A stretch of 64,000 nt of DNA. Source: Streptomyces vilmorinianum. GTDB lineage: Bacteria; Actinomycetota; Actinomycetes; Streptomycetales; Streptomycetaceae. The stretch spans positions 5,412,001 to 5,476,000 of the forward strand of contig NZ_CP040244.1 of assembly GCF_005517195.1 (NCBI RefSeq), written 5' to 3'. Position numbers and translations under genes: made by a program. The notes under the pieces were generated by a model. The model was not told the DNA's origin. It did not search any database and worked only from the letters and a program-made list of their open reading frames with translations. Every line of letters starts with the position of its first letter. The first letter of the stretch is position 1. Below are positions 16,468-26,018 of this stretch, in pieces.

Positions 16468-17492
16468 CGGTTGCCGGTGCTTCCGGCTACATCGGCGGCG
16501 AGCTGCTGCGGCTGCTGATCGGCCATCCGGAGGTGGAGCTGGCGATGGCGTCCTCGGACTCCTTCGCCGGCCGCCGGCTGGATGGCCCGCACCCCAATCT
16601 GCGCGGGCGCACCGATCTGACCTTCGTCCCGCACGACACGCTGCGCGAGCGGGCCGGTGCGTACGACGTGCTGTTCCTGGCCATGCCGCACATGAAGACG
16701 ATGGGCCGGATGGCCGAGTACCTGCGGCTCGCCGGGACCGTGATCGACCTGTCGGGCGACTTCCGGCTGCGCGATCCGGAGGCGTACGCCGAGTACTACG
16801 GCGTGCCGCACGCGGCGCCGGAGCTGATCGGCTCCTTCACCACGGGCCTTCCCGAGTGGCACCGCGACGAACTGCGCACCGCCGACCGGATCTCGGTGCC
16901 CGGCTGCATGGCCGCCGCCGGCATCCTCGCGCTGCGTCCGCTGACCGAGGCCGGGCTGCTCACGGGCACGGTGCGGGTGGACGCCCGTACCGGCTCCAGC
17001 GGCTCGGGCGTGTCCGCGGGGCCCGCCAATCTGCACGCCGAACGCAGCGGCGCCATGCGGCTGTTCGCGCCCACCCGGCACCGTCACCAGGCGGAGATCG
17101 CCCAGGCCACCGGTCTGCCGGTGCGCATGACGGCGACCGGTGTGGAGGCGGTACGAGGGGTCCAGGTGCTGGCCCGTGTCCGGCTCGCGGACGGCGTCAG
17201 GGAGGCCGATCTGCGCCAGGCGTACCGCAAGGCGTACACGGGCGAGCCGTTCGTGCGGGTCGTCGCCCACAAGCGGGGGGCCTACCGGCTGCCCGAGCCG
17301 AAGATCCTCTCCGGCTCCAACTTCTGCGACGCCGGTTTCGTGGTGGACGACGACGGCCGCGAGGCCTCGGTGGTCGGCGCGCTCGACAACCTCGTCAAGG
17401 GCGGCGCCGGCAACGCCGTGCAGTGCCTCAACGTGCGCTTCGGCTTCCCCGAGGAGACCGGTCTCGAGTTCCTCGGCCTCCACCCCAACTGA
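16455..17492 (+). CDS. lysY: LysY/ArgC-like semialdehyde dehydrogenase acting on LysW-acyl phosphate
   Basis: 345 residues, N-acetyl-glutamyl-phosphate-reductase fold. NADPH motif AGASGYIGGELLRLL at the N-terminus, catalytic Cys in SVPGCMAAAG (about 150), and GSSGSGVSAGPANLH (about 180). Reduces the LysW-bound gamma-phosphate to an aldehyde. It overlaps the end of lysX by 13 bp, and it precedes the kinase gene in the operon although it acts after it. The aldehyde is the probable acceptor for the split transketolase. Confidence 0.9.
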   Translation: MLRVAVAGASGYIGGELLRLLIGHPEVELAMASSDSFAGRRLDGPHPNLRGRTDLTFVPHDTLRERAGAYDVLFLAMPHMKTMGRMAEYLRLAGTVIDLSGDFRLRDPEAYAEYYGVPHAAPELIGSFTTGLPEWHRDELRTADRISVPGCMAAAGILALRPLTEAGLLTGTVRVDARTGSSGSGVSAGPANLHAERSGAMRLFAPTRHRHQAEIAQATGLPVRMTATGVEAVRGVQVLARVRLADGVREADLRQAYRKAYTGEPFVRVVAHKRGAYRLPEPKILSGSNFCDAGFVVDDDGREASVVGALDNLVKGGAGNAVQCLNVRFGFPEETGLEFLGLHPN

Positions 17493-17518
17493 CGGACCGA
17501 TCGAAGCAGGGGACGACA

Positions 17519-18391
17519 ATGCAAGAGACCATCGTGGTCAAGTGCGGCGGCAACGCCGCCGTCGACCCGTGGGCGGTGTGCGAGGACATCGCGCACCTGA
17601 CCCGTGACCGCCGTCCCGTGGTGCTGGTCCACGGAGGCTCGGCCGACATCGAGGACCTCGCCGGCCGGATGGGCGTGCCCGGGCGCCGCCTGACGGCGCC
17701 CGACGGGGTCTCGGCCCGCTACACCGACGCCGCCACCCTGGAGGTCGTGCACCTGGCACTGGCCGGCCTCGCCAAGCCCCGGCTCCTGAAGGCGCTCGCG
17801 GACGCCGGAGTGTCGCCGGTCGGGCTGACCGGGCTCGACGGCGGACTGCTGCGGGCCCGCCGCAAGACGGGGCAGCGTGCCGTCGTGGACGGTCGCAGGA
17901 TCATCGTGCGCGACGATCACAGCGGCCGGATCACCGAGGTCAACTCCGGGCTGCTGACCTCGCTGCTCGCCGCCGGCCATGTGCCGGTGGTGTCGCCGCC
18001 GGCGCTGGCCGAGGACAACCGGCCGGTGAACACCGACGCGGACCGGGCCGCGGCCGCCGTCGCGGCCGGTCTCGGCGCGGACGTCCTGGTGCTGCTCACG
18101 GGCGCGCCCGGGGTGCTCGCCGACCCGTCCGACGAGAGTTCGGTGCTCCCGGTGTGCCGTGTGCCCGCCGCGGGGCCGCCGCCGTTCACGGGCGGCGGGA
18201 TGGGCCTCAAGCTCGTCGCCGCCCGCGAGGCGCTGCAGGGCGGCGTCGGCCGGGTCCTGATCGCGGACGGCCGGTGCCCCGAGCCGGTGCGCGCCGCGCT
18301 CGCGGGCCGGGCGACGCGGGTCGTCCTGGACGACGCGCCCGCCGTGCTCGCGGTCAGCGGTGGCGCGGCCGGGGCGGGGGCAGGCCGATGA
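17519..18391 (+). CDS. lysZ: LysZ/ArgB-like kinase of the LysW pathway
   Basis: 290-residue amino acid kinase. ATP/substrate motifs VVKCGGNAAVDP at the N-terminus, LVHGGSADIEDL (about 38), and VNTDADRAAAAVAAGL (about 162). LTGAPGVLADPSD (about 196) and a GGGMGLKLVAA segment (about 225) complete the fold. Phosphorylates the side-chain carboxylate of the LysW-bound amino acid. ATG 17519, 26 bp after lysY; its stop overlaps the lysK start (ATGA). The Ala/Gly-rich C-terminal tail is unremarkable low complexity. Confidence 0.9.
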   Translation: MQETIVVKCGGNAAVDPWAVCEDIAHLTRDRRPVVLVHGGSADIEDLAGRMGVPGRRLTAPDGVSARYTDAATLEVVHLALAGLAKPRLLKALADAGVSPVGLTGLDGGLLRARRKTGQRAVVDGRRIIVRDDHSGRITEVNSGLLTSLLAAGHVPVVSPPALAEDNRPVNTDADRAAAAVAAGLGADVLVLLTGAPGVLADPSDESSVLPVCRVPAAGPPPFTGGGMGLKLVAAREALQGGVGRVLIADGRCPEPVRAALAGRATRVVLDDAPAVLAVSGGAAGAGAGR

Positions 18392-19641
18392 GCGACCAGC
18401 ACACGGGCTCCGACGGGGGCCCGGCCGGCGCGCGCTCCGAGGCGTACGCCGTCGGGCTGCTGCGCAGCATGCTGCAGATCCCCTCGCCCTCGTACGGAGA
18501 GCAGAAGCTCGCCGCGCACCTGGTGCGCAGCATGAGGGAGATGGGTTTCTCCGCTCGTGTGGACGCGGCGGGCAACGCGGTCGGCGAGATCGTCCGCGGC
18601 AGCGGGCCGACGGTGATGCTTCTCGGTCACATGGACACGGTGCCGGGCGACATCCCGGTGCGCATCGAGGACAACCGGCTGTACGGGCGCGGCGCGGTGG
18701 ACGCGAAGACGCCGCTCGCGACGATGATCTGCGCGGCGGCCGACGCGAGCGCGTTCCGCGGCAGGATCGTGGTGGTCGGCGCGGTGGAGGAGGAGACTCC
18801 GCTCTCTCGTGGCGCGATGCACGTCAGGGAGACCCACGAGCGCCCCGACGCACTGATCATCGGGGAGCCGAGCGGCTGGGAGACGGTCGTCCTCGGCTAC
18901 AAGGGCAAGCTCGACCTGCGCTACCAGGTGCGGTGCCCGTCCACCCATCCGAGCAATCCGGTGCCGAAGGCGTCCGAGCTGGTCTGCGAGGCCTGGCCGG
19001 TGCTCCTTGAGCTGCTCGGCCCGGACGTGGGCCACGGACGCTTCGACACGCCAGGACCGACGCTGGTGTCCGTATCGGGCGACATCACCGAGGCCGAGGC
19101 CGAGTTCAGCGTCCGTACCCCGATCGGCTACGACTCCGAGGGTCTGGTGGCGCGGCTCGCCGAGCGCCTGGACACCGAGCGGGGACGGCTCCAGGTCGTC
19201 AACTCGGTGGCTGCCGTCCGGGTGGGCCGCGCCGACCCGGTGGTACGGGCGCTGTCCGGGGCCATCCGGGCGCAGGAGGCGCAGCCGGTGCTGAAGGTGA
19301 AGACCGGCACCTCCGACATGAACACGCTGGCCGAGAAGTGGGACGTCCCGATGGCCACGTACGGGCCGGGGGACAGCCGTCTCGACCACGCCGACGACGA
19401 GCACGTCCAGCTGAGCGACTTCCTGCGCGGCGTCGACGTGCTCACCCGGGCGCTGGTGGACCTCGGAGAGCGGCTGGCGCCGCGTACCGAGCCGTCGGCG
19501 CGCCGGCTGTCCCTCATCGGCACCGCAGCGGAGGCGTCGACCGCGATCCACCCCTCGATTTCCGCCATCTCTTCCCCCTCCGCCATTTCTTCCCCATCCG
19601 CCGCTTCTTCCCCTTCCGCCACGGACGGTGCATCCGCGTGA
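18388..19641 (+). CDS. lysK: LysK-like M20 peptidase releasing the product from LysW
   Basis: 417 residues. Zn-peptidase motifs: LLGHMDTVPGD (about 75, His/Asp), LYGRGAVDAKTP (about 98, bridging Asp), GAVEEETPLSRGA (about 132, catalytic Glu-Glu), DALIIGEPSGWE (about 155). Expected to hydrolyse the gamma-glutamyl-type bond to LysW and free the finished amino acid. The last 45 or so residues are a Ser/Pro/Ala-rich extension with imperfect 15-bp DNA repeats (about 19555-19620), absent from typical LysK and probably a linker or recent slippage product. The stop overlaps the transketolase start. Confidence 0.88.
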   Translation: MSDQHTGSDGGPAGARSEAYAVGLLRSMLQIPSPSYGEQKLAAHLVRSMREMGFSARVDAAGNAVGEIVRGSGPTVMLLGHMDTVPGDIPVRIEDNRLYGRGAVDAKTPLATMICAAADASAFRGRIVVVGAVEEETPLSRGAMHVRETHERPDALIIGEPSGWETVVLGYKGKLDLRYQVRCPSTHPSNPVPKASELVCEAWPVLLELLGPDVGHGRFDTPGPTLVSVSGDITEAEAEFSVRTPIGYDSEGLVARLAERLDTERGRLQVVNSVAAVRVGRADPVVRALSGAIRAQEAQPVLKVKTGTSDMNTLAEKWDVPMATYGPGDSRLDHADDEHVQLSDFLRGVDVLTRALVDLGERLAPRTEPSARRLSLIGTAAEASTAIHPSISAISSPSAISSPSAASSPSATDGASA

Positions 19642-20480
19642 CAGTGACAGAGCTGACCCTGCGACAGCACGCCCAGACGGTCCGCGAGATGATCGTGGAC
19701 CTGTGCGCCAACCCCGAAGGGGGGCATCTGGGCGGCTCCATGTCCCTGGTGGAGATCCTGGTGACCCTCTACCACCGGGTGCTGCGCATCTCCCCCGACG
19801 CGCCGGACGCGCCGGACCGCGACCTGCTCGTGCTCAGCAAGGGCCACGGGGCGATCGGCCTGTACGCGGCCCTCGCCGAGCGGGGCTTCTTCCCGCGCGA
19901 GCTGCTGGCCGAGTACGGGATGCCGGACAGCATGCTGACCGCGCACCCGAATCCCGCCGTGCCCGGTGTCGAGATGCCGACCGGTTCGCTCGGCCACGGC
20001 CTCTCGCTCGGGGTCGGTTTCGCCCTCGACTTCCGTCTGACGGGCAGCGACCGGCGCTGCTTCGTCGTCCTGGGGGACGGCGAGCTCCAGGAGGGCTCGG
20101 TGTGGGAGGCGGCGATGGCCGCGTCCACGCACCGCCTCGACCGGCTGGTGGCGATCGTGGACCGCAACGGGCTGCAGATCACCGGATCCACGGAGGCCAC
20201 GGCCGGCCTGGAGCCGCTCGCGGACCGGTGGCGCGCGTTCGGCTGGAACGTGCTGCAGGTCGACGGGCACGACACCCGTCAGCTGTACGCTGCGCTCGGC
20301 GACGCGCCGCGGGTGCCGGGCCGCCCCACGGTGGTCCTGGCGCGCACCGTCAAGGGCAAGGGCCTGCCGCAGGTGGAGGGCCAGGCCCGCAGCCACTACG
20401 CCCGGATGGCCGGGCGGCAGCACAAGAGGGCGCTCGCGGTCCTGCGCGCCCAGGCCACGCGTGAGGAGCCCACGACATGA
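19638..20480 (+). CDS. Transketolase N-terminal (TPP-binding) subunit
   Basis: 280 residues, GTG start overlapping lysK. TPP/Mg motif GDGELQEGSVWEAA (about 140) and VLSKGHGAIGLYAALA (about 68) define the N-terminal half of a split transketolase. Transfers a two-carbon ketol unit; in LysW pathways for azabicyclic amino acids a split transketolase extends the LysW-glutamate semialdehyde (recalled from vazabitide work). Followed by its C-terminal partner with a 4-bp overlap. Tight packing in the LysW operon makes a role in primary pentose metabolism unlikely. Confidence 0.9.
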   Translation: MTVTELTLRQHAQTVREMIVDLCANPEGGHLGGSMSLVEILVTLYHRVLRISPDAPDAPDRDLLVLSKGHGAIGLYAALAERGFFPRELLAEYGMPDSMLTAHPNPAVPGVEMPTGSLGHGLSLGVGFALDFRLTGSDRRCFVVLGDGELQEGSVWEAAMAASTHRLDRLVAIVDRNGLQITGSTEATAGLEPLADRWRAFGWNVLQVDGHDTRQLYAALGDAPRVPGRPTVVLARTVKGKGLPQVEGQARSHYARMAGRQHKRALAVLRAQATREEPTT

Positions 20481-21493
20481 CCGTGACCATAGCCGACCGG
20501 ACAGCCGTCCCCTCGCCCGAGCGGGCCGCGGACGCCGTCGCCTGCGCCCCGGAGCCACGGCCCGGCCGCGAGGTGTACCGGGACACGCTCGTGGACCTGC
20601 TCGCGGCAGACCCACGGCTCGTCTGCCTCGACAGCGACACCGGCCTGTTCTCCCCCGTCGACTGGGGCGCGGCCGCTGACCGTTACGTCAACCTGGGCAT
20701 CGCCGAGCAGAATCTGATGGGCGCGGCCGCGGGCCTGGCACGGTCCGGCCGTATCCCGTTCGTCAACACCATGGCGACGTTCGCCGCGTCCCGCGCGGTC
20801 GAGGCCGTGAAGCTGGACATCGCGCTGAACAACCTGCCGGTGCGCATCGCCGCCACCCACAGCGGTCTGTCCGCCGGTCATCTCGGGTCGACCCATCACG
20901 CCCTGGAGGACCTGGCCGTGATGCGGATGCTGCCGAACATGACGGTCCTGGTGCCCGCCGACGCGGCCGCCACCGAGGAGCTGGTGCGGGCGTGCGTGGA
21001 CCTGCCGGGTCCCGTGTACCTGCGCCTGGGCCGCGGGGCGACCGCCGATCTCGGACCGGGGCTGCCGCCGCTGCGGATCGGGCGGGCACAGCCGCTGCGC
21101 GAGGGTGAGGACGTGACGATCGTCGCGACCGGCCCCTACCCGGTGCTCGCGGCCCTGGAGGCCGCCGACACGCTGGCCGCCGAGGGGATCTCGGCCGCGG
21201 TCCTCAACATGCACACCGTCAAGCCGCTGGACGTCGAGGCGTTGCACGCCGCCGCGCGGACCACCCGCGCGATCGTCACCGTCGAGGAGCACTGGGCGTC
21301 GGGCGGGCTCGGCTCGGCGGTCGCCGAGGTGGTGGCCGAGCTGGGCGCGGGCTGCCCGGTGCGCCGGGTGGCGGTCGCCGACCGGTTCGCCGCCGGCTCC
21401 GGCGGGCAGCGCCACCTCCTGGAGCGCAACGGCATCACGGCCACGGCCGTCGCCGAGCGGGCCCGCGGCGCGCTCCGCGCCCGTACGGCCTGA
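20477..21493 (+). CDS. Transketolase C-terminal (pyrimidine-binding) subunit
   Basis: 338 residues: transketolase pyrimidine-binding domain (VNLGIAEQNLMGAAAGLA, about 72, with the TPP-activating Glu) and C-terminal domain (VTIVATGPYPVLAALEAA about 215; IVTVEEHWASGGLG about 270). The first 35 residues are variable. ATG overlaps the previous stop (ATGA), so the two subunits are made together. Forms the second half of the active site for adding two carbons to the LysW-bound aldehyde. Confidence 0.9.
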   Translation: MTVTIADRTAVPSPERAADAVACAPEPRPGREVYRDTLVDLLAADPRLVCLDSDTGLFSPVDWGAAADRYVNLGIAEQNLMGAAAGLARSGRIPFVNTMATFAASRAVEAVKLDIALNNLPVRIAATHSGLSAGHLGSTHHALEDLAVMRMLPNMTVLVPADAAATEELVRACVDLPGPVYLRLGRGATADLGPGLPPLRIGRAQPLREGEDVTIVATGPYPVLAALEAADTLAAEGISAAVLNMHTVKPLDVEALHAAARTTRAIVTVEEHWASGGLGSAVAEVVAELGAGCPVRRVAVADRFAAGSGGQRHLLERNGITATAVAERARGALRARTA

Positions 21494-21608
21494 CCCGCCC
21501 GCTCGGCCGGCCCCGCCGGCCCTCACATCAAGCGTCGTATTTCCCATGCCGTGGCCCGGCACAACCGGCCCACGGCGGACATCACCGCTACCGGAAAGGC
21601 ACAACTCC

Positions 21609-24600
21609 GTGTCCGATCCTTCCTGTTGCACGAACGAAGAAGACGTGGACGCCCGCTACCGCGAGTTCCCACTGACCGAGATCCAGTACGCGTACTGGGT
21701 CGGCCGCGGCCCCAACTTCGTCCTGGGCAACGTGGCCCCGCACGCCTACTTCGAGCTGGAGGGGCGCCGTCTCGACCCGACGGTCCTCACCCGGGCCTGG
21801 CGCCGGCTGATCGAACGCCACGACATGCTCCGCGCGGTCGTCGCCGAGGACGGGCAGCAGCGCGTCCTCGCCACGGTGCCGGCCTTCGAGATCCGCTGCA
21901 CGGATCTGCGCGAGGTCTCCCCCGAGGTGCGCGAGCACACCCTGGACGAGATCCGCGAGGAGATGTCGCACCACGTCTACACGGCCGCCGACTGGCCGCT
22001 GTTCGACATCCGCCTGACGCGGCTGCCCGACCACGACCGGCTGCACATCAGCCTCGACCTGCTCATGGTCGACCTGGCCAGCATCACGCTCCTGTTCAGC
22101 GAGTGGAGCGCGCTGTGCCAGGACGAGCAGCTCCAGCTGCCGCCGGTCGACGTCACCTTCCGCGAGTACGCCCTGGCCCTGGAGGAGGGCACGCAGGCGC
22201 CGCGCCACAAGAAGGCGTACGAGTACTGGACCTCCCGCGCCGCCACGCTCGCCCCGCCGCCGGACCTGCCGCTGGCGAAGCCGCCGGTGAGCGTGCACAA
22301 GCCGCGGTTCAGCCACCGTGAGTTCCATCTGCCCGAGGCCGACTGGCGGCGCCTGCAGGAGCGGTGCGAGGAGCGCGGTCTGACGCCGACGGCCGTGCTG
22401 GCCACCGTGTTCTCCGAGGTGCTCGCGGCCTGGAGCGGTACGCGCCGCTTCACCCTCAATCTGACGCTGTTCAACCGGCTGCCGCTGCTCCTGACCGACA
22501 ACGGCTCGGGCCACAAGACCGTCCACCCCCATCTGCGGCGGGTGGTGGGCGACTTCACCTCCATCTGTCTTCTGGAGATGGACGCCGCGGGCGGCCGGCC
22601 GCTCGCCGACCGGGTGGAGTCCGCCCAGCTCCAGCTGCAGCGCGATCTGCGCCACCGCCACGTCAGCGCCCTGGAGACACTGCGCGAGCGGCGCCGGCTC
22701 GGCCTGCAGAACGGCTTCGAGACGATGCCGGTGGTGTTCACCAGCGGCCTGGGTACGGCCGCCGACGTGTCGCAGGCCATGCGGTACTTCGGTGACATCA
22801 GCTACCGGATCAGCCAGACCCCGCAGATCTGGTTCGACCACCAGGTCGTCGACATCACCGGCACCCTCAACCTGACCTGGGACTGTGTCGAGGAGCTGTT
22901 CCCCGAGGGGATGCTCGACGACATGTTCGCCGTCTACACCTCGCTGGTGGAGCGGCTCGCCGTCGACGACGCCCTGTGGGAGCAGGAGCTGTCCGTCACC
23001 CTGCCGGCCGGGCAGCTCGCCGCCCGTGAGGCCGCCAACCGCACCGAGGGGCCGCGGCCCGCGGGGCTGCTGCACGAGCCGTTCCTGGCGCGTGCCGCCG
23101 AGCACCCCGACCGCGCCGCCGTGCTGACGAGCGCGGGCGCCATGACGTACGGCGAGCTGGCCGGGCGCGCCGCCGAGGTGGCCGCCCGGGTCGGCGCGCA
23201 CACCGCGGACGAGGACCAGCGGGACCGTCTCGTGGGCATCACGCTGCCCAAGGGCGCGGACCAGGTCGCCGCCGCGTACGGGGTGCTGATGGCCGGCAGC
23301 GCCTATCTACCGGTCGGCCCCGCGCTGCCGGCGGGGCGCCGTGCCCGCATCCTGGCCGACGGGCGCGCCGCCGCCGTGGTCACCGACGCCGTGCTCGACG
23401 GGACCCTGGAGTGGCCGGCGGATCTGCCCCGGGTCATGGCGGACTCGGCGACCGGCTCCGCGGACCGGGCGGAGGCGGGTCCGGCGGCGGCCGCCGATCT
23501 GGCGTACGTCCTCTACACCTCCGGGTCGACCGGCACCCCCAAGGGCGTCATGATCGAGCACCACGCGGCGCTCAACACGGTGACCGACGTCAACGAGCGG
23601 TACGGGGTGGGGCCCGACGACCGGGTCTTCGGCCTCGCCGACCTGGGGTTCGACCTGTCGGTCTACGACCTGTTCGGCACCCTGGCCGCGGGGGCGACGC
23701 TCGTGCTCCCGGACGCCGACATGCGTTCCGAACCCGCCCACTGGGCCGAGGTGATGGGCCGGCACGGCGTCACCGTGTGGAACTCGGTGCCCGCCCAGAT
23801 GCAGATGCTCGTGGAGCACCTGGAGGCGGGCGCCGCCGAGATACCGGAGACCCTGCGCCTGGTCATGCTGAGCGGCGACTGGATTCCGGTGGACCTGCCG
23901 GAGCGGATCCGCGCGCTCTGGCCGGACGTGCGGATCATCAGCATGGGCGGTGCCACGGAGGCGTCGATCTGGTCGATCCAGCACCCGGTCGGCGAGGTCG
24001 AGCCGGGCGCGCGGAGCATCCCGTACGGCACGCCGATGCGCAACCAGTCCTTCCACGTCCTGGACCCGGCGTTCGAGCCCTGCCCGGTGTGGACGGCCGG
24101 CGAGCTGTACATCGGCGGTGTGGGCCTGGCCCGCGGCTACTGGGCGGACGAGGAGCGCACGGCCGCGGCCTTCGTCACCCACCCCCGCACCGGCGAACGG
24201 CTCTACCGCACCGGTGACTTCGGCCGCTATCTGCCGGACGGCACGATCGAGTTCCTGGGCCGCAGGGACGGCCAGGTGAAGATCAACGGGCATCGGGTGG
24301 AGCTCGGCGAGATCGAGTCCACGCTGACCCGGCACCCCGCTGTCGACGCGTCGGTGGTGGTGAAGTCCGGCGAGGACCGCGGAGGCGCCGCCCGGCTGCT
24401 GGGGTACGTCGTGCCGAAGCGGGAGGACGACTCCCTCTTCGTGACCGAGCAGGCCGATCCGGAGCTGAGCCGGGACGCGTGGGAGGCCGTGTGCGGCGCC
24501 GCCGCGCTGCCGGCGGCGGGCCCGTCCCCGGAGGAGCTCGCCCGTGCCTGGGCGGTGCTCGACGAGATCACCGTCACCGCGACGGCCGCCGCCTTCCGCT

Positions 24601-26018
24601 CCCTCGGGCTGCCGCACACGGCCGGGGCGGCGTTCGCCCCGGAGGCGCTGCGCGGTCTGGGCATCGCCCCGCGCTACGAGCGCTGGCTGGTGCGGGCCGT
24701 ACGCAACCTGGAGCAGGCCGGCTATCTGCGGCCGGCCGACGGCGGGGGCCTGGAGGTCGGCCGGGAGCTGCCCGCCGGGCTGCCGCCGGAGCTCGCGGAG
24801 CGGGCGCGGCGGGTGCTGGCCGAGGTCCTGGAGATCCCCGAGGACGTCACCGCGTGGATGCTGGCACTGGCGGGGGACGTCGCGGGCGTGCTGACCCAGT
24901 CGGTGCACTCCGCGGAGCTGTACGCCTCCGACCGTACCCCCGGCATCTACGAGCGGCTGTTCGGCCCGACGTACGTGACGGCGACCGAGGCCGTGCGGCG
25001 CCTGGTCGGCCGGTGGCCCGGGGAGCGGGCCCTGAACGTGCTGGAGGTCGGCGCGGGATACGGGTCGCTGACCCGGCATCTGCTGCCGCTGCTGCCGGCG
25101 GAGCGCACGGAGTACGTCTTCACCGACGTCTCCCGCTACTTCACCGACAGGGCGCAGACCGCCTTCGAGGCCTACCCGTTCCTGCGGTGCGAGCTGTTCG
25201 ACCTGGATCTGCCGCCGGAGGCGCAGGGCTTCGAGGACCAGGCGGCGGATCTCGTCGTCGCCGCGAGCGTGCTGCACGACATGCGGCGCATCCGCCGCAC
25301 CCTGAAGGGGCTGCGCGCCACGATGGCGCCGGGCGGCGCGCTGCTGCTGGTCGAGCAGACCACGTTCCATCCGTGGTTCGACCTGGTGATGGGGCTCCAG
25401 CAGGGCTTCGACAGCTTCGAGGACACGGAACTGCGCGACGGGCACTGCCTGCTGAGCCGGGAGCAGTGGAACGAGGAGCTGGCGGCGGCCGGGTTCACGG
25501 ACGCCGAGGTGCTGACCGTCTCGGGCGGCCCGGGCTCGGTGGGCTTCGACGTGATCGTGGCCCGCGCGCCGCGGAGCCGGCGCCGCTTCCACCCGGAGGC
25601 GCTGCGCGCGTTCGCGGCGGAGCAGCTGCCTCAGCACATGGTGCCGGCCCAGCTCTTCGCCCTGGAGGAGCTGCCGCTGAGCGCGACCGGCAAGGTCGAC
25701 CGGGCGGCACTGGCCAAGGTGGGCGCCCGCGGCTCGGCGCGCGGCCGCCCGGCCCGCCCGCCGCGGACCGACCGGCAGCGCAAGCTGGTCGAGATGTGGC
25801 GGGAGGTCCTGGGCCTGAACCAGGTCGATCTCGCGGACGACTTCCTCGAGGCGGGCGGCGACTCGCTGCTGGCGGCCCGTCTGGTCGCCAACCTCCAGTC
25901 CGCGTTCGGTGTGCCGGTGTCGGTGGGCACGGTCCTGGAGTACACGACGATCGAGGCACTCGACAACTACCTCGGACAGCTGCTCGGCCCGTCCGAACTG
26001 CTGGGAGAGGAGAAGTGA
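21609..26018 (+). CDS. NRPS with Cy-A-MT-PCP architecture, Cys-like A domain
   Basis: 1469 residues. Cyclisation (Cy) domain at about 15-440 with DLLMVDLAS (DxxxxDxxS, about 150) in place of the HHxxxDG of condensation domains. A domain at about 490-1375: LYTSGSTGTPKG near 635; my hand-read specificity code is D-L-Y-N-M-S-M-I-W-K, close to the cysteine code DLYNLSLIWK. A SAM-methyltransferase-like domain (LEVGAGYGS about 1145) is inserted before A10 (LSATGKVDR about 1355), as in pyochelin/yersiniabactin synthetases. PCP at about 1395-1465 (GGDSLLAAR). Expected to condense an upstream acyl or aminoacyl group with Cys and cyclise to a thiazoline, possibly methylated or epimerised. GTG 21609 follows GGAAAGG. 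Confidence 0.92.
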   Translation: MSDPSCCTNEEDVDARYREFPLTEIQYAYWVGRGPNFVLGNVAPHAYFELEGRRLDPTVLTRAWRRLIERHDMLRAVVAEDGQQRVLATVPAFEIRCTDLREVSPEVREHTLDEIREEMSHHVYTAADWPLFDIRLTRLPDHDRLHISLDLLMVDLASITLLFSEWSALCQDEQLQLPPVDVTFREYALALEEGTQAPRHKKAYEYWTSRAATLAPPPDLPLAKPPVSVHKPRFSHREFHLPEADWRRLQERCEERGLTPTAVLATVFSEVLAAWSGTRRFTLNLTLFNRLPLLLTDNGSGHKTVHPHLRRVVGDFTSICLLEMDAAGGRPLADRVESAQLQLQRDLRHRHVSALETLRERRRLGLQNGFETMPVVFTSGLGTAADVSQAMRYFGDISYRISQTPQIWFDHQVVDITGTLNLTWDCVEELFPEGMLDDMFAVYTSLVERLAVDDALWEQELSVTLPAGQLAAREAANRTEGPRPAGLLHEPFLARAAEHPDRAAVLTSAGAMTYGELAGRAAEVAARVGAHTADEDQRDRLVGITLPKGADQVAAAYGVLMAGSAYLPVGPALPAGRRARILADGRAAAVVTDAVLDGTLEWPADLPRVMADSATGSADRAEAGPAAAADLAYVLYTSGSTGTPKGVMIEHHAALNTVTDVNERYGVGPDDRVFGLADLGFDLSVYDLFGTLAAGATLVLPDADMRSEPAHWAEVMGRHGVTVWNSVPAQMQMLVEHLEAGAAEIPETLRLVMLSGDWIPVDLPERIRALWPDVRIISMGGATEASIWSIQHPVGEVEPGARSIPYGTPMRNQSFHVLDPAFEPCPVWTAGELYIGGVGLARGYWADEERTAAAFVTHPRTGERLYRTGDFGRYLPDGTIEFLGRRDGQVKINGHRVELGEIESTLTRHPAVDASVVVKSGEDRGGAARLLGYVVPKREDDSLFVTEQADPELSRDAWEAVCGAAALPAAGPSPEELARAWAVLDEITVTATAAAFRSLGLPHTAGAAFAPEALRGLGIAPRYERWLVRAVRNLEQAGYLRPADGGGLEVGRELPAGLPPELAERARRVLAEVLEIPEDVTAWMLALAGDVAGVLTQSVHSAELYASDRTPGIYERLFGPTYVTATEAVRRLVGRWPGERALNVLEVGAGYGSLTRHLLPLLPAERTEYVFTDVSRYFTDRAQTAFEAYPFLRCELFDLDLPPEAQGFEDQAADLVVAASVLHDMRRIRRTLKGLRATMAPGGALLLVEQTTFHPWFDLVMGLQQGFDSFEDTELRDGHCLLSREQWNEELAAAGFTDAEVLTVSGGPGSVGFDVIVARAPRSRRRFHPEALRAFAAEQLPQHMVPAQLFALEELPLSATGKVDRAALAKVGARGSARGRPARPPRTDRQRKLVEMWREVLGLNQVDLADDFLEAGGDSLLAARLVANLQSAFGVPVSVGTVLEYTTIEALDNYLGQLLGPSELLGEEK

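Noticed and set aside
15426..18391. LysW/X/Y/Z/K as a primary lysine or arginine pathway
   Set aside because: Streptomyces make lysine by the diaminopimelate route. The operon continues into transketolase and NRPS genes, and the sulfation genes are divergent from it, so a specialised role fits better.
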